From Gamarada debralockiae (lineage: Eukaryota; Ascomycota; Leotiomycetes; Helotiales; Hyphodiscaceae), in NCBI GenBank assembly GCA_002803225.1, contig NXFV01001752.1, positions 1 to 34,967 on the forward strand: a stretch of DNA of 34,967 nucleotides. The letters are read 5' to 3'. Shown piece by piece: positions 10,357-22,020 of the stretch. A model generated the notes under the pieces. The model ran no database searches. It worked only from the letters and a program-made list of their open reading frames with translations, and was not told where the DNA came from. A program made the position numbers and the translations under genes. Position 1 is the stretch's first letter. Each line of letters starts with the position of its first letter.

Positions 10357-11414
10357 CAGTGGAGATTACAGGCTAGACCCCCAGTGCAATAAGGCTTTGA
10401 AGAGCCCGTAGCTTCAGCGGTCGCTGTTGCTATGCCAGCTGGGTGGCTAACAGGGGGCCTCGTAGCCGAGAATTGGCAAGAGTTAGGACTTTTGAACCGA
10501 TCCTACGTAGTTTACAAACAAATCTCAAGAAGCCAACTTGTTTAGATGATTAATTTCCTAGGTTAATTTTAACTCCACATTTTGATTTTATGGAAGTTGT
10601 TATCTTATTAAGTGTTACATTCGGATTGGTACGTAAATGGCGTTCTGCATAGAAATGTGCTAGGGCACGATACTTTCGGCTATGTCGCTTAATTTTGGTG
10701 ACCCTCACGTGACCAGTATTTTTTTGAAAATCGCCTGCAGCCAATCGCTTAAGGTGGTCCGACCGTACCATAATACTTCGCACAGGTTTGTTAAGCTCAG
10801 ACCAGTATTTAGCTACATATAGCGTGAAATCTGGACAGCTGATTGTTTCCACTCACATTTTGCACCCCCTGCCAGGCTATTGCTTGTACAATATTACGGA
10901 TGGAATGGTCGCTCGCGACTTGTCTAGCTGGTTCACCCGATGGCTCGCTTGTCAGCATTTTGGCAATCAAACCGTGCTTGAAATACGGCGTATAAAACAA
11001 CCTCAAAGTCGTGTTCGTGAATTCTTGGGTCTTCTCATCGGCTCTACTTCCTCGACCGGCCTAATTGTTCTGACAATTTTTTCTGCGGGATTGGTACGGC
11101 CTTGCCAACTCAATCCTTATGACTATCTCTGTTCTTGTCCGTTTTGCCCTCAGCACTTGGTATCGAGCTATATCAGATAAGAATACCATTGCAGCCGAAC
11201 CCTTATCCTGAATCAATCATCTCCGGGTCGCAAGGTTAAGCTTTATGTCACAATGCCTTCTGGTGATTCCGTCAGTATCGACACAAGGAGAGACCTGACT
11301 GGGATATTGCTAACAACGCCAAGACCTCGAACATTGCATTCACCTGTCTTATATTGGGTGCACAATACAATTTGAGCTATAGAATGGTTTGCGTATGGTG
11401 GTCATATTGTTGTT
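10357..11414. other. Unassigned sequence upstream of the hypothetical gene
   Basis: Two overlapping open frames occur, a 100-codon basic one on the minus strand (10550-10852) and a 130-codon one on the plus strand (10788-11180). Neither has a domain I recognise, and they overlap each other antisense, so I annotate neither as a gene. Confidence 0.35.
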
Positions 11415-12194
11415 TTGGGAATGACGCCCTTGACGAACCAGATAATCGTCATATTCATCCTTGTATCAACTACGATTATTTTGTCTAGCGGAATTGAAGT
11501 GGGAAGAGGCAATATACGAATTGGTACCCAGCTCCAAATCGCGATGACAACATACCACAACACATCTAAGTCTCACAAGGAGCTCCTCGCCCTCCTTGAT
11601 CTGAGCGAGGATCAGGAGAACACATTTGTCTCCTGGGCGCTCATGCCAGCTCGCTTCAACAAAAGGTGGTGGGATGGTTATGAATCCAAGAAAGGGGAGC
11701 GAGCATTCAGCTTGCTAGCAGGAGCAGCAACTGCGTTCCAAGAGACAGCAATGGCGTTGTCGGAAATTGTCACAGAACTTCATACGATCCCAAGACATCC
11801 TTTGGGAAACATGGCCAACTCTGAGCGTGTCCTCGATACTTTGCAGAAAACCGAAATGCTTAAAGGAATAACATCACTCAAGCTTCAGCAAGTCGAGGCA
11901 GTAATCATGGAGATAGGAAACGTTTGCAAAGTATAACGACAGACATTCAAGACGCGGCAAATTCTCTCGGGAAAAATACCGGCTCCAATCAAATCGCTGA
12001 AACACTGTGCGGAAGAGTTAATGATAGTGCCTCCCGCTACGATGCAAAATGCGCCAACAATCACAGCCTTAGCCACCAACCTAGATGATGCAGCAACAAG
12101 GTTTCAAGCACTAGCAAGAGATCTTCGCACTGCGCCAAACGATCCTCATGAAACTTCAATAGACATTGATGGTATAGCGGATGATATCTCTTAA
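11415..12194 (+). CDS. Unrecognised hypothetical protein with an internal in-frame stop
   Basis: From an ATG at 11415 the frame runs 173 codons to TAA at 11934-11936, and then continues open in the same frame for 85 more codons to TAA at 12192-12194. The N-terminus has a hydrophobic segment (IIVIFILVSTTIILSS) that could be a signal or anchor. The rest is soluble, helix-rich sequence with heptad-like spacing (SLLAGAATAFQETAMALSEI; ITALATNLDDAATRFQALA), similar in texture on both sides of the stop. Either the stop is a nonsense mutation (CAA to TAA would be a RIP-type change) or it is removed by a 42-nt intron, GTAATC..CGACAG. I do not recognise the family. No neighbour suggests a role. Confidence 0.45.
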
Positions 12195-13565
12195 ACACAA
12201 AAGGGATCAATGCAAGCTTGTCTAGCCCTTCACATCTGGGCATGAGCGCATCAACGACTTCTTCTGTTTCCAATTGAAGTGATGATTCCGATCAGAGCCA
12301 ATGCTACAACTCAAGGCCAGGTCTCACATCAATAATTACGGAAATGGTAAGTTCCCGTACCTGTCGATACCTGCAGGAACTGGTGGAATGGTGGATCTAG
12401 GAACCGATGAGAGTGCTGCAAGGATGAGGCACGGATAACCGGAAGTTCCATGCTTCCGTAATATACTCTCATTGAAATTCGATACCGAGGTTGGAGAAAT
12501 GTTTCCCTCCTGGGTAGCTAGGTAATCGCGTCTGGATGCTTTTGCTCATTGAAGTCGCATGAAGAGCCTGAATTATGAGGATACTGAGGAGGTGTAAAGA
12601 GGCACGTGAGAGGGCCGTCTCTTCCTCAGGCACTACTTGATTGATAGACGAGTCAATGCGTGGCTGTTTTGTCTGGGAGCCTTGAGATGATGTTCTCGAT
12701 GTCTGTGGCGCTGTTACCACGGCGGAGAAATTACCAAAACTTGTCCGGGGATAGGAAGGTAACGGAATTTTACATTTCGTGTTAAGCGTATCGGTGTAGC
12801 ACAACCTAGCAATATTTTAGTTACCAGATGCGATCAATCAAGGGAATCTTGAGTTGCCGCACTGTTGCTTAAGTGACCAGCCAACTCGTCGTCCGTGATA
12901 GAACAGCTTTCCGCATCGTGTGTGACGAGTGTGATCTAAGGGAGGCGGATCCAACCTTTTCGTGCCTTCTCGCGCCTAGACGGACGGCCGGCTCCTTGCG
13001 TATATCTCGATCATTCCACAACTTCCTACAATTCGGGTGATGTCCTCGCACAGTATATCAACGTTGGAACGGGAACGGGTAGGGGGATCGATGACGTGAA
13101 GAACTGCAAATCTAGGAGGAAGGAAGTCGGGGCAGACGTGTTAGGTTAGTTTTGAAAACAAAACCTTCCAGTCGGCTCTCTTAGTAAGACTTGCTACCAC
13201 ACATCACCAGCATGGCATAGAGATAGGTTGGGAGGGGTGGGGGTCTTAAATTGATTGACAGCGCTGTTGCGGTTACAGGACGTATATCTGTTGCGATGTG
13301 CCTTTGAAGATTGAAGGGTCATCCCTAATTAGTATTGCTCACTTGAGCTGGGCGATTGCCTTTTTGGGCGATGAGAGATTAGGATGAGGGACGGAAAGTA
13401 ACATGAAGCCGCAATCTTGATACCCCATCGCAGATCAATCCACATGAATTTCAGTAGTGCCAACACGACAATCTGTCCCGAGGTACCCTCAAGCTCCATC
13501 GTAACACATCATCCCACCCCCAATGTGTTATTATCTCCCGTATCCAGATCCATCTCTCCACCACT
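12195..13565. other. Intergenic, no supportable gene
   Basis: There are only short open frames without domain features (for example minus strand 12469-12804). The composition is not strongly AT-rich. The last ~150 bases are the 3' flank of the Dap1-like gene. Confidence 0.4.
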
Positions 13566-14213
13566 CTACTCCCCCTCGCCCTTCTTTTCCTCGTCACCCA
13601 CCGCAACAAGCCTGCCCACAACAAGATACTTCTCCTCAAACCTCTCCTCCCACCCTCTAAGCGCGTCCAGCTCCTCCGCACCCAAACCCTCCAACTTATC
13701 AAGCGGCCCCTGCAAATCCTTGGTCAACATCTCCTCATCAAAACTCCCACATGCCAGTCCCCTACTCGCATCCCGTCCTGCAAAATTCTGATACGGGCCT
13801 CCCGGTCCATAAAAATTCCTTCCCGATGAAACGTCGAAGACGCGGCCGCGGACCGCGAGGTAGACGGGCATGTTGTTTTGGCCGTTGTAGGGGAGGAGGG
13901 TAGGTGGTGTAAAGGTTTTGAATACGGTGGGGGGAGGGGGAGGAGGGAGCTTGGTGGCTGGCTTTGGACGGAATTGGTAGTAGAGGATTAGGATGAGGAG
14001 GGAGAGGAGGATGAAGTTTATTGGTGTTGCTATTGTTTGGCTGGGAGGGGTTAGTTGATAGGTTGGGAGAGAGGGAAGGTGGGGAGGGGGAAGGGACGTA
14101 CACTTCCGGACTTGGGGTTGGCTTTGCAGCTTCTGGGAGTGGGTTAGAAGTCGATGTGTGCAACTGAACAGAGGATATGTACCCTGAGCCATTCTATTCT
14201 CGACGTAATCCAT
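13566..14213 (-). CDS. dap1: Dap1-like membrane-associated progesterone receptor (MAPR) haem protein
   Basis: Exons 14213-14183, 14132-14102 and 14040-13566 give 178 residues, the usual size. Order: a short N-terminus with a Pro-rich piece, one membrane helix (INFILLSLLILILYYQF), a Pro-rich linker (TKLPPPPPPTVF), then the cytochrome b5-like MAPR domain: YLAVRGRVFDVSSGRNFYGP, GGPYQNFAGRDASRGLACGS, FDEEMLTKDL, and a LRGWEERFEEKY helix. The tyrosines of the FYGPGGPY segment are where MAPR proteins bind haem. In yeast Dap1 sits in the ER and supports the sterol 14-demethylase Erg11; the same role is inferred here. Introns of 50 and 61 nt have TTCTAAC and CAACTAAC branch points. A frame open through both introns exists by chance, but the spliced version removes a Pro/Ser-rich insert and is preferred. 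Confidence 0.88.
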   Translation of the reverse strand: MDYVENRMAQGTYPLFSCTHRLLTHSQKLQSQPQVRKCTSLPPPHLPSLPTYQLTPPSQTIATPINFILLSLLILILYYQFRPKPATKLPPPPPPTVFKTFTPPTLLPYNGQNNMPVYLAVRGRVFDVSSGRNFYGPGGPYQNFAGRDASRGLACGSFDEEMLTKDLQGPLDKLEGLGAEELDALRGWEERFEEKYLVVGRLVAVGDEEKKGEGE

Positions 14214-14868
14214 TTTGTGATGTGTTTGTTGTTGTTGGGACCTTGCTGATAGCTCTCCCCGCACGATCTATCTCGTAGCTCTTGGATATGGTGGTCGTAA
14301 GTCTCGGCTGTCTCCGAAGACGTAGATTTCGTTTTGGAATTTGCTTTGGATGATCAATCGGATCTGCAGATTGTGTAATGTCGTGGCACCGAGGAAATGT
14401 GACGTGAGATTTGCTTTTGAGTTGGAGACGTTGGAGCTTCGCGGGGATCGGCTTTCCTCGCGATCCGGCATTTGACAACACGTGACTTGGGAGGAAGCCT
14501 GAGGTGAATTGAGGAGGAATTGAATTCTGTATTCTTTGCATTCTATTTATTATCTACATATCTCAATAGTGTATCGTCTCTGTTGCTCAGTTCCGTTGGT
14601 ATTAGTATAGAGCCCCCATCCCAGGAACGATTCCTTTTGTCCCGCCCAAATGCCCCAATCACCCACCCATCATCCAAGGCCGTTCCACAATCATGATTAG
14701 ACATCATCTCTCAATCTTCAATTGAAGGTCTCCTTGAGATTCTGTCCTTTATCGAAACATCTTCCTAATTCCCAATTGGTTTCAACGGGTCGACCCTCCG
14801 CTCCTTTCTTCTGCAGACTTCTGCAGCAGCACCTTGTTCTTGTTCTCGAAAGCTCCCTAGCAAAGTCC
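14214..14868. promoter_or_regulatory. Upstream region of the Dap1-like gene with an E-box
   Basis: CACGTG lies at 14479-14484, about 270 bases before the Dap1-like start codon. Sterol-regulatory bHLH factors (SREBP type) can bind E-box or SRE sites and control sterol genes in other ascomycetes. A link here is only inference from one hexamer. 14640-14868 is the 3' flank of the thioesterase gene. Confidence 0.25.
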
Positions 14869-15546
14869 TCACAACTTGACTTTCGCTGTAACCTTCATAA
14901 CAACAAGAAACATCGCTTCGCCCGTCGCCATCACAGTCCCCTCGCCGTCCTCAATCGTCCCCCTCCCAAACATCTTCCTGCCCTCTATCCTGTCCACTGA
15001 AGCCCTACACAGCACAAACCCCGGCGTCGGAACCGGCTTCTTGTAATCGACATTCAGATACGCCGTCATGGTCAATTGATCCCGTCTTCTAACATAGTCT
15101 ACCGCCGCACCAATAACCTCATCCAGCAATAACGAAATAAATCCTCCGTGACAAAGATCAACGTGGCCATTGACCCCAGATCCAAGTTTCAGTATTGTGA
15201 TGGATTCCTGCTGTTGGGTACTTCCTGGAGGAGGGATCTTGTGGAATGATTGCCAGGCTATTATCGTGTCGTCAGTTGCTAAGGTGCGGGCGACGAAGGT
15301 GTCGCTTCTGGAGTTGGGATTGTTGATTCGAGATTCGTTTGTGAAGGGCTTGAGAGTGGGGTCGGAGAGGAGCTTCATTGCCCATGGTGAGGATTGGAAA
15401 TGGGATATTATTTCTGATGGTGGCGGTTGGTACATGAATTGTTTGAATCGGGAGGCATATTTGCGATCTCTTGATATTGTCTTGAAGGGTTGAGGTTTGC
15501 TCACTCGAGAAACATTTGAAGCTGGATGTGTCGGAATATTGTTCAT
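14869..15546 (-). CDS. Hotdog-fold thioesterase (PaaI/THEM4-like), probably mitochondrial
   Basis: A single exon encodes 225 residues. The C-terminal ~150 residues form an acyl-CoA thioesterase hotdog domain: GHVDLCHGGFISLLLDEVIG carries the HGG-x(n)-D/E signature of the central helix, followed by strands TAYLNVDYKKPVP and PGFVLCRASVDRIEGRK typical of this superfamily. The first ~40 residues are rich in Arg, Lys and Ser and nearly free of acidic residues, which fits a mitochondrial presequence (inference). The start at 15546 is the first ATG of the frame. A later Met at about residue 38 would lose the presequence. Likely substrate is an acyl-CoA; chain length cannot be told. It is divergent from the gene starting at 16460, with ~900 bases between. 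Confidence 0.85.
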   Translation of the reverse strand: MNNIPTHPASNVSRVSKPQPFKTISRDRKYASRFKQFMYQPPPSEIISHFQSSPWAMKLLSDPTLKPFTNESRINNPNSRSDTFVARTLATDDTIIAWQSFHKIPPPGSTQQQESITILKLGSGVNGHVDLCHGGFISLLLDEVIGAAVDYVRRRDQLTMTAYLNVDYKKPVPTPGFVLCRASVDRIEGRKMFGRGTIEDGEGTVMATGEAMFLVVMKVTAKVKL

Positions 15547-16459
15547 CTGCAGCCTCGGTAGAAATGCAGGGCGGGATAGACTTCAAGCACCAGCCAAAAA
15601 GGGTTTAAGAGATCTTCAGCGTCATCGTGCACGGGAGGGGTCCATACCAAATCCCGGGACTGAAAGAAAGTATATAAATCTTCAAAAATCCAGCTAAATA
15701 TAATCTCTCAATAATCCTCGAAATAACTCCCTGGAGATGTAAATGGGGAAAAGGCAGGTCCTATTAATAATACAGTACAGTAAAGTTCATCTGCCGGATT
15801 CGTTTAGCCTTCATCCGATCGATCGATAGATGGGAGGCACTCTCGCACCGCAAGGCTAAATAAACATGAAACAATCGCCATGAAAGCTCCTGCAATTCGC
15901 GCGCGAGCATTTGTTGGGAGACACAAAATCGTTGGTACCTGTCGATCCATCTTGAATTTCGAACCTTTTTTTTTTTTTTTGAATCTGCGATCCAAGGGGA
16001 AGGAGAGGTGACGTCGATTCTGCCATTCTGTTGCTGTCCACCACTCGTTCATTGGACAAGCAGGACTGCCACAAACACGCGCCTTGCCTGCCGTCATTGT
16101 CTCGTCAACAAACGGATTGGTCGACGACAAACGGGCCTTCTCTACTCGTGACTGAGTCCCTCTTCCATTCTTTTATGATTACAGATCCCTTGGTTGCTTC
16201 ATTCACTGCACCTAATCAATCAGCCGAAGGCACAGCCTCCCCCAATCCTCCCAGCTTCAACGACCTAACGATCTCACGACACAAACAATACCGACAAGAT
16301 AATTCCCTACACATCAAAATTCAGCTCGAGTACATGTGCAACTGTCTCTGATTACGATTCTCAGCATTGCGATAGTTTGCACGACAAAGACTCGACTGCT
16401 TCCCCTCTCTCTCTACCCCGCGAGGATCACACAATACACAAGACTTAAGAGCCGATATA
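15547..16459. promoter_or_regulatory. Divergent promoter region with a long T tract
   Basis: This region separates the starts of the thioesterase gene (minus) and the coiled-coil gene (plus). It holds a run of about 15 T at 15965-15980, a kind of tract that disfavours nucleosomes and is common in fungal promoters. Open frames here are short and featureless. Confidence 0.4.
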
Positions 16460-18735
16460 ATGTGGAAGAGGCTGAACAATCAAAAGGGTGCCCGCCAGCC
16501 GGCTATCAGTGGTCCCGTCTTGAATGAGACGACTCTTGACGAGAATGCATATGGGGGTGCTTTGGGAATTGATATCAATCGTGCTCAATCACCCCCTGAG
16601 AGAGGCCGTCCTCCTCCAAGACCACCGCGAGACGACATGCCTAAAGGACTGCCCCGTCTGCCATTGTAAGCACTACCTTCCCTACCAAATGCGAAAGGTT
16701 TCGGCCCGTTCTGGGCTTCGGGATAAATGGACTTGGAGCATCAAGCGTCCAGCTACTGCTCCAGTTCGGCTTCACGACTACCTTTCGGCGCATTCAAGGG
16801 AGTTCAGCTAACAGACCTCCAGTGAACCCGTCCCCCCACCAGTACCCGAGCATCGAGACTCAAAGTTCAGACCGGCTTCTTCGATCTACTCCCAACCGTC
16901 CCCAAATCCAGTTACCCCTCGATTCCAAGGCACTTCCTACTACCCGAACACAACATTGTATAATGACGATGTCTCGCCTCCAAGCTCACCGGATGTTGAC
17001 ACATTGAAGAAGAGGTATGTCGAATCTTTTGCAGACGTACCGGGCATAAGCATTGGAGCTCTTATATTGCCCTACCTACGAGTTCAACCCAAGCTCTCCG
17101 TTATCTCTCTTATCACCCTACCGCACATCTATATTTAGGAGTGCTTTGTTAAGACCACACCCTCTTCCACCTGTACCTTCTCATGTCAGCCACTCGATTT
17201 TTTGGATAGAGATATACTGACATGGGGCCAACAGCAGCCAAGGCCAGACGGACGAGCATGAAGTATCCCCAATTGATGAGACCCCAGATATCTCACGACT
17301 TGGATTCGGCAGGCCGAGCAGCCGAGCAGACCCCTCACAGCCGCCGTCCAGCAGCATTCCTGTCCTTCGAAGAGACAAGAGACGCAATCAAGTAGCCCAG
17401 GCTGCGGCGAACTTAGTAACACGGAAAGAAGTTGGTGGCAATGCTTCGAAAGGAAGAAAGACAGAAGATGTTCGATGGGATCCTTATTCAGGAGAGCAAA
17501 CCAACAGCGAAAAGGGAAAACCACAAAGCGTCAAGCCAGGACAATTTACACCACCGGGCCTTCGCAGTGTTCACGGACCATCAGGCATGAAATTAGGAAA
17601 CGAATCAACCATCACCGCTGCACCCAAAAACCAAAAATCATTCGGCGAGCGAGTGCGCAATTTGAAAATCAATGCTCCTACAGAGCGCCCAGAATGGAAA
17701 GGCGCAAGTGGCAGGGTAGCCATGGTCTCTCCCGTGGCAGATCAAATAGACATCCCTCCCCTCAACATTCCCCGAAAGAGTAGCAAGCGTGTTGCTTCGC
17801 CCCATTCTGGGTCGATCTCCCCTGTCTCAGTCATCCGATATGGTGGTGGTGAAACGAGTCCTGCATCAGCCCAGATGTCAGAGCACATTGACCCCACCAT
17901 CCGAACAGTACTCTCAAATAGTGGACGCAACAGTCCACGAGTACTAAACTCTCCCATAGCCGCTCCTCCCGACCCTGTCCTAAAAACCACTTCCGATAAT
18001 GCGCAAAACGTCCAAGCCCAGGGCCATCAAAAGCAAGACTCGACGGGAACTATTGAGCGCAATTTCAGAGAGGCACTCAAAGACGTCTCGTTCGCTGGGC
18101 ACGATTCTGAAGAGCCATACGTCCAACCCCCTTCAAGATTCAGCGTAACTACCTACGCGCCCTCTGAAGCACATAGCACTCCTCGCCCTTCGACTGACAC
18201 ATTCGATCGTCCACCAATGCCTACCCCACCACAAACTCACACCACAACCCAACAACCCACTCCTATCCTCAACCGCAAACGCCCAAAGGTCGTTGAAACT
18301 CCCAAAGCTACCACGCGCAAAGCGGTCGCGCCGTCCTCACCCGTATTCATCAGCATGTCCTCATCCATCGCCTCGAAACGTATATCCAACGTCGCAAAAA
18401 CACTTCCCCAATCTCCCGCCGAAGCTCAATCCAACGACCTCATTTCTAGCTTGCAAGCACAGCTAGATGATCTAGCGCACAGACGGAATAATATCGTGAA
18501 GAGTATACGCCAGATGACCGAGCTGATGCCGACGGATGGAGTGCTGCTTACGGATGAGGTACGCCGGAAAAGAGAGATGGAGAAGATGAAGGTGGAGGGA
18601 CTCAGGGAAGAGGAGGCGGATGTTAAGAGGCAGGAACACGAGATTGGATTGAAGTTGCATCGGGCGTATAAGAGGAGAGATAAGAATGCGGAGTTTGAGC
18701 CGACGGGCCTGTGGGTTAGGAGGGTTACGGGATGA
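16460..18735 (+). CDS. Proline/serine-rich protein with C-terminal coiled coil, conserved-looking, function unknown
   Basis: The best model is exons 16460-16665, 16823-17014, 17139-17184 and 17248-18735, giving 643 residues. The N-terminal ~450 residues are low-complexity, rich in Pro, Ser, Arg and Gln (PPERGRPPPRPPRDD; SPISPVS-type repeats), with many SP/TP sites and no fold signature. The last ~100 residues are charged and helical: DLISSLQAQLDDLAHRRNNI, then EVRRKREMEKMKVEGLREEE and KRQEHEIGLKLHRAYKRRDK, a probable coiled coil, ending with the short LWVRRVTG tail. Intron 1 (157 nt) has a GCTAAC branch; intron 3 is uncertain, because the first AG after the branch (AACAG) puts exon 4 out of frame and I used the next in-frame AG. 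Skipping exon 3 with the AACAG acceptor also keeps the frame. It may be a scaffold or cytoskeletal/polarity protein; this is a guess from composition. Confidence 0.7.
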
Positions 18736-19586
18736 GGCCTTGTACCGGAAGTTACTGGATAGTGAGACGCCCCTTGGAAAGGAATGCACTTGGGAATTGC
18801 ACTTAATACTTTGGGGAAGAATGAAATGGGCGTTGTAGGATTGAGCACTTGTGACTGGATATTAGCGTTGGGTCTCCGAAATTGCATTCAAGAGTTCTGG
18901 ATGCAAGCATATGGGCTTTGGCGCCTTTCGTTTGTTGTATGAGTAACTAGAGATGATACCATGGTCTGTCAGTTATTAGCGAGCCCTTCCACAATCACTT
19001 AATCAATGAATTTGTCAATCAGTCCCGCATCAGTTACATGATGGACATTGTTACTTCGGGGTATTTGAAGCCCTCCATTAACCTGCCTTGGGAAGTTCAG
19101 TTGCTTCGGCTTTGAACTTTGGAATTCTGTCTTAAGAGGCAATGTGCCACCTGCTTCATTCGTCCACTGCTTATTTGTGCTGCATTGGGACTTGTTGGCA
19201 AACTCAAGTGAAGCAAAGGTAGTCATGTGTATGCTTGTCTGAGGTTCAGGGCTGTCGCTCCGGTGTAAGTGCAGGCTGTCTCTCATTTCTGTCAGCTTCG
19301 TGGGTTTGTCCCCGTAATATCTGGCGCTCTCATGGGAATGGGTTTGTATTTCTTTCTTTTCCTTGCTGCATAATATAAACTGCTTTTGGTGTTCCCTAAA
19401 AATAAATCTCAAGTCAGCGCGTACCTCAAATCCTACGATCTTTTACGATTCAGATCCTTTCCACTGGCGCTCTATTTCTCCTGAAACAAGCGAGACCCAC
19501 TCTTCTCCCACCTTTTCCGGGCTCGTTTTACGCCTTCAATCATCGTCATTCTTTCGTGATCTTCAATACCCAGTTGCCGTATTCTA
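18736..19586. other. Intergenic, no gene seen
   Basis: A 137-codon open frame on the minus strand (18999-19412) has no domain features or splice context and is not annotated. The region is otherwise unremarkable. Confidence 0.4.
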
Positions 19587-21810
19587 ATGCCTGCGCTAGA
19601 TCATATGAACCTCCTATGCCTTGAACTTCTCCTACTCTATTCCGTCAACAATGTTCAGCCCAAGATGCTAGCCGCGATCGACGATCTCAGCGAGTCAGAC
19701 CACTCCGATATCGTTGCCCTCACGGAACTCTCTCAAGGAACGAAGCGCGAAGCATCAGTATCGTTCAACGATGAAAGCATACCACTCAAACAACTTGCGA
19801 TAGAACCTCCTACGTTCCCAAGCGCACTCAAAGCGTTGACCCGGGATTTCGGTTTCAATACATTCCAGTCGAAGCAGCAGCAGGTTATTGATAGAATAAT
19901 GTCTGGTGGCAGTACGATGGTAGTCTTCCCAACAGGTGGTGGTAAGAGTCTATATTATCAGATTCCAGCACTAGTCGGAGCTTGGCAAGGACGCAGGTAC
20001 TCGCGAGGAACGAGATAGCGGTATCACACTGGTGGTTGCTCTGTTGATTGCGTTGATGAAGGACCAAGTTGATGCTCTGGTCGACGGGGAATCAAGGCTG
20101 CGACAATGGATTCCTCAAAGGGAAATGAAGAATACCTTAAGACCTGCGAGATGCTACGAAATGGAGAGCTGAAAATCTTGTACTGTGCTCCGGAGCGGCT
20201 GAATAACGAGGGTTTGTGGAACAAATGAAGCACGTCAGAGGAGGGATCCGTTTGTTAGCAGCTGACGAAGCTCACTGTATATCTCAATGGGGCCGTGAGT
20301 TCCGTCCAGATATCTCAGTCAGTGACATTTCCCGTTAGTCGAAGCATGCTAACCTTCGACAGAGATCGCACGATTCATCAGAGAAATCAAAGCCGAGCGC
20401 ATAGTCTGCCCGGCAGCCACTGCTACTCCTCGAGTAGCAAAAGATATCTGCGCAACCTTCAACATCGAAGACGCGGGCCTCTTTCGGACCTCGACATATC
20501 GCCTAAACCTTCGACTAATTGTAGAATCTGGGAGAACCAAGCAAGCAATATCCCCAAAGCTGTTCAGTTTCCTCGAGAAGAATTCAGGATCGACAATCGT
20601 ATATGTCACAATTCAAAAGCAGACCGAGCAGCTGGCATCTGATCTACGAGAGCAGGGACTCAACGCGAAGGCCTTTCATGCTGGCTAGCGACCGCGCTGA
20701 AAACGCAGCTGCAAGACGAATTTATGAGTTGCGACGACATGATAATTATGGCTACAATTGCACTTTGGGATGGGCATTGACAAAGCAAGTATCCGTAATG
20801 TGGTCCGCTTCAACATTCCTAGCAGTCTGGAATAATACAGCCAGGAAGTTGGGAGAGCAGGACGAGACGGCAAGGTCAGCAATTGCGCCTTTTACGTCTA
20901 CAGTGAGGACTTTCATCTCCGTGAGATGTTCGCTCGTAAGAATCTCCCGTCTCGGGAATTAGTCCGAGGACTTCTGAACAAGATCTTCAACCTGGCCACC
21001 GTCCAAATGCCTACTGGCGGCGAGTTCAAAACTGCCCACTCTGCCCAGGACAGGGAGTTTGGCATACAATCGAACACTCTCAACAGCATCTATGTTCAAT
21101 TAGAGCTAAATCATAGTCTTATCCGTACAAAGTCTGCTATCTACACAAAATACTCGTTTGTAGCCAGCCCTTTGTATTCCTCCAGCTTTGCATCTGACCG
21201 CTCTCCTGCCGCTCAGGCCATTAGAACCAACAGCAAACTAGCGAAAAAGCTTCACTATATCGACCTTGATCTTTCTGCTGCACGTTCTGGTGTCCCGTAT
21301 TTCGACCTTGTTCGTAAATTGAACGATTTGAACGAAATTCAGGCAATTGACCTTAGAGTTGCTAGAATAGTCAATGTCTACAAGGTCGTCAGCTTATTAC
21401 TGAAAACACTTGACGAGATCGAGCCCTTGGTGTCCGCTATTTACTCAGGTATAGAGACGCGCGAGCAAGAAGCTCTCGATCGCACCGAAGGAATGCTCCG
21501 CCTCATTACAAGCAAGGCGTGCTTCTCGAGAACTTTAGCCCAGCACTTTGGTGATGACTTGCCTAGTGATAAAAAGGAATGTAGACACTGCACCTGGTGC
21601 CTGACGCACACTGCTGTCGTTCAAGACCCCCCTCCTCCAGTGTAATGCAATTACTCAGCATTCAAAGCAATACTCTCCAAGGTGCCGGGTAGAGAGGATC
21701 CGAGATTTCTTGCTCGAATTGCATTTGGCATACCTAGCCCTTGAGTGACTACGCTAAAGCTAAAATACTGTGAAGTGCTCGGCTCTATGGCGGATCATCA
21801 GTTTATAGTA
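19587..21810 (+). pseudogene. Decayed RecQ-family DNA helicase
   Basis: The motifs of a RecQ helicase follow in order but in changing frames: motif 0/I (FNTFQSKQQQVIDRI; FPTGGGKSLYYQIPA), ALMKDQVDAL, LYCAPERLNNEG, DEAHCISQWGREFRPD, ATATPRVAKDI, STIVYVTIQKQTEQLASDL, FGMGIDKASIRNVVRFNIP, QEVGRAGRDGK, and a C-terminal zinc-type CRHCTWC. Frame changes lie near 19990, 20088, 20226, 20310, 20686 and 20762. In-frame stops lie at 20833-20835, 21643-21645 and 21742-21744, with similarity-like sequence (DPRFLARIAFGIPSP) continuing past the last two. A 45-nt intron (20318-20362, branch GCTAAC) is still intact inside. In life such helicases unwind DNA 3' to 5' in recombination and telomere upkeep. This copy cannot be expressed whole. 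Confidence 0.9.
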
Positions 21811-22020
21811 AGTCGTATTCTTTCCCATTTGCATCTTGATTCTACTTTCCTTGACGTGCTACTACATCCCACCTATCGGAATTGTATTTTTGTCGTTTAT
21901 TTTACCGCTGGTCTAATCATACTCAATAGGATCTTTTTCGTGCATTTGTACGAAGCACAGCAGCCAATTTGCCGTTTGATTATTTAAGAGAGTATATCTG
22001 AATACAAAAGACAATAACTA

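Noticed and set aside
13762..14163. 133-codon Pro/Ser-rich frame on the minus strand
   Set aside because: It is a shifted reading of the Dap1-like gene. Only its first few codons are used, as exon 2.
14722..15000. 92-codon plus-strand frame overlapping the thioesterase 3' end
   Set aside because: Its second half is antisense to the thioesterase; no independent support.
18999..19412. 137-codon open frame on the minus strand
   Set aside because: No domain, no splice context, no start context; not distinguishable from chance.
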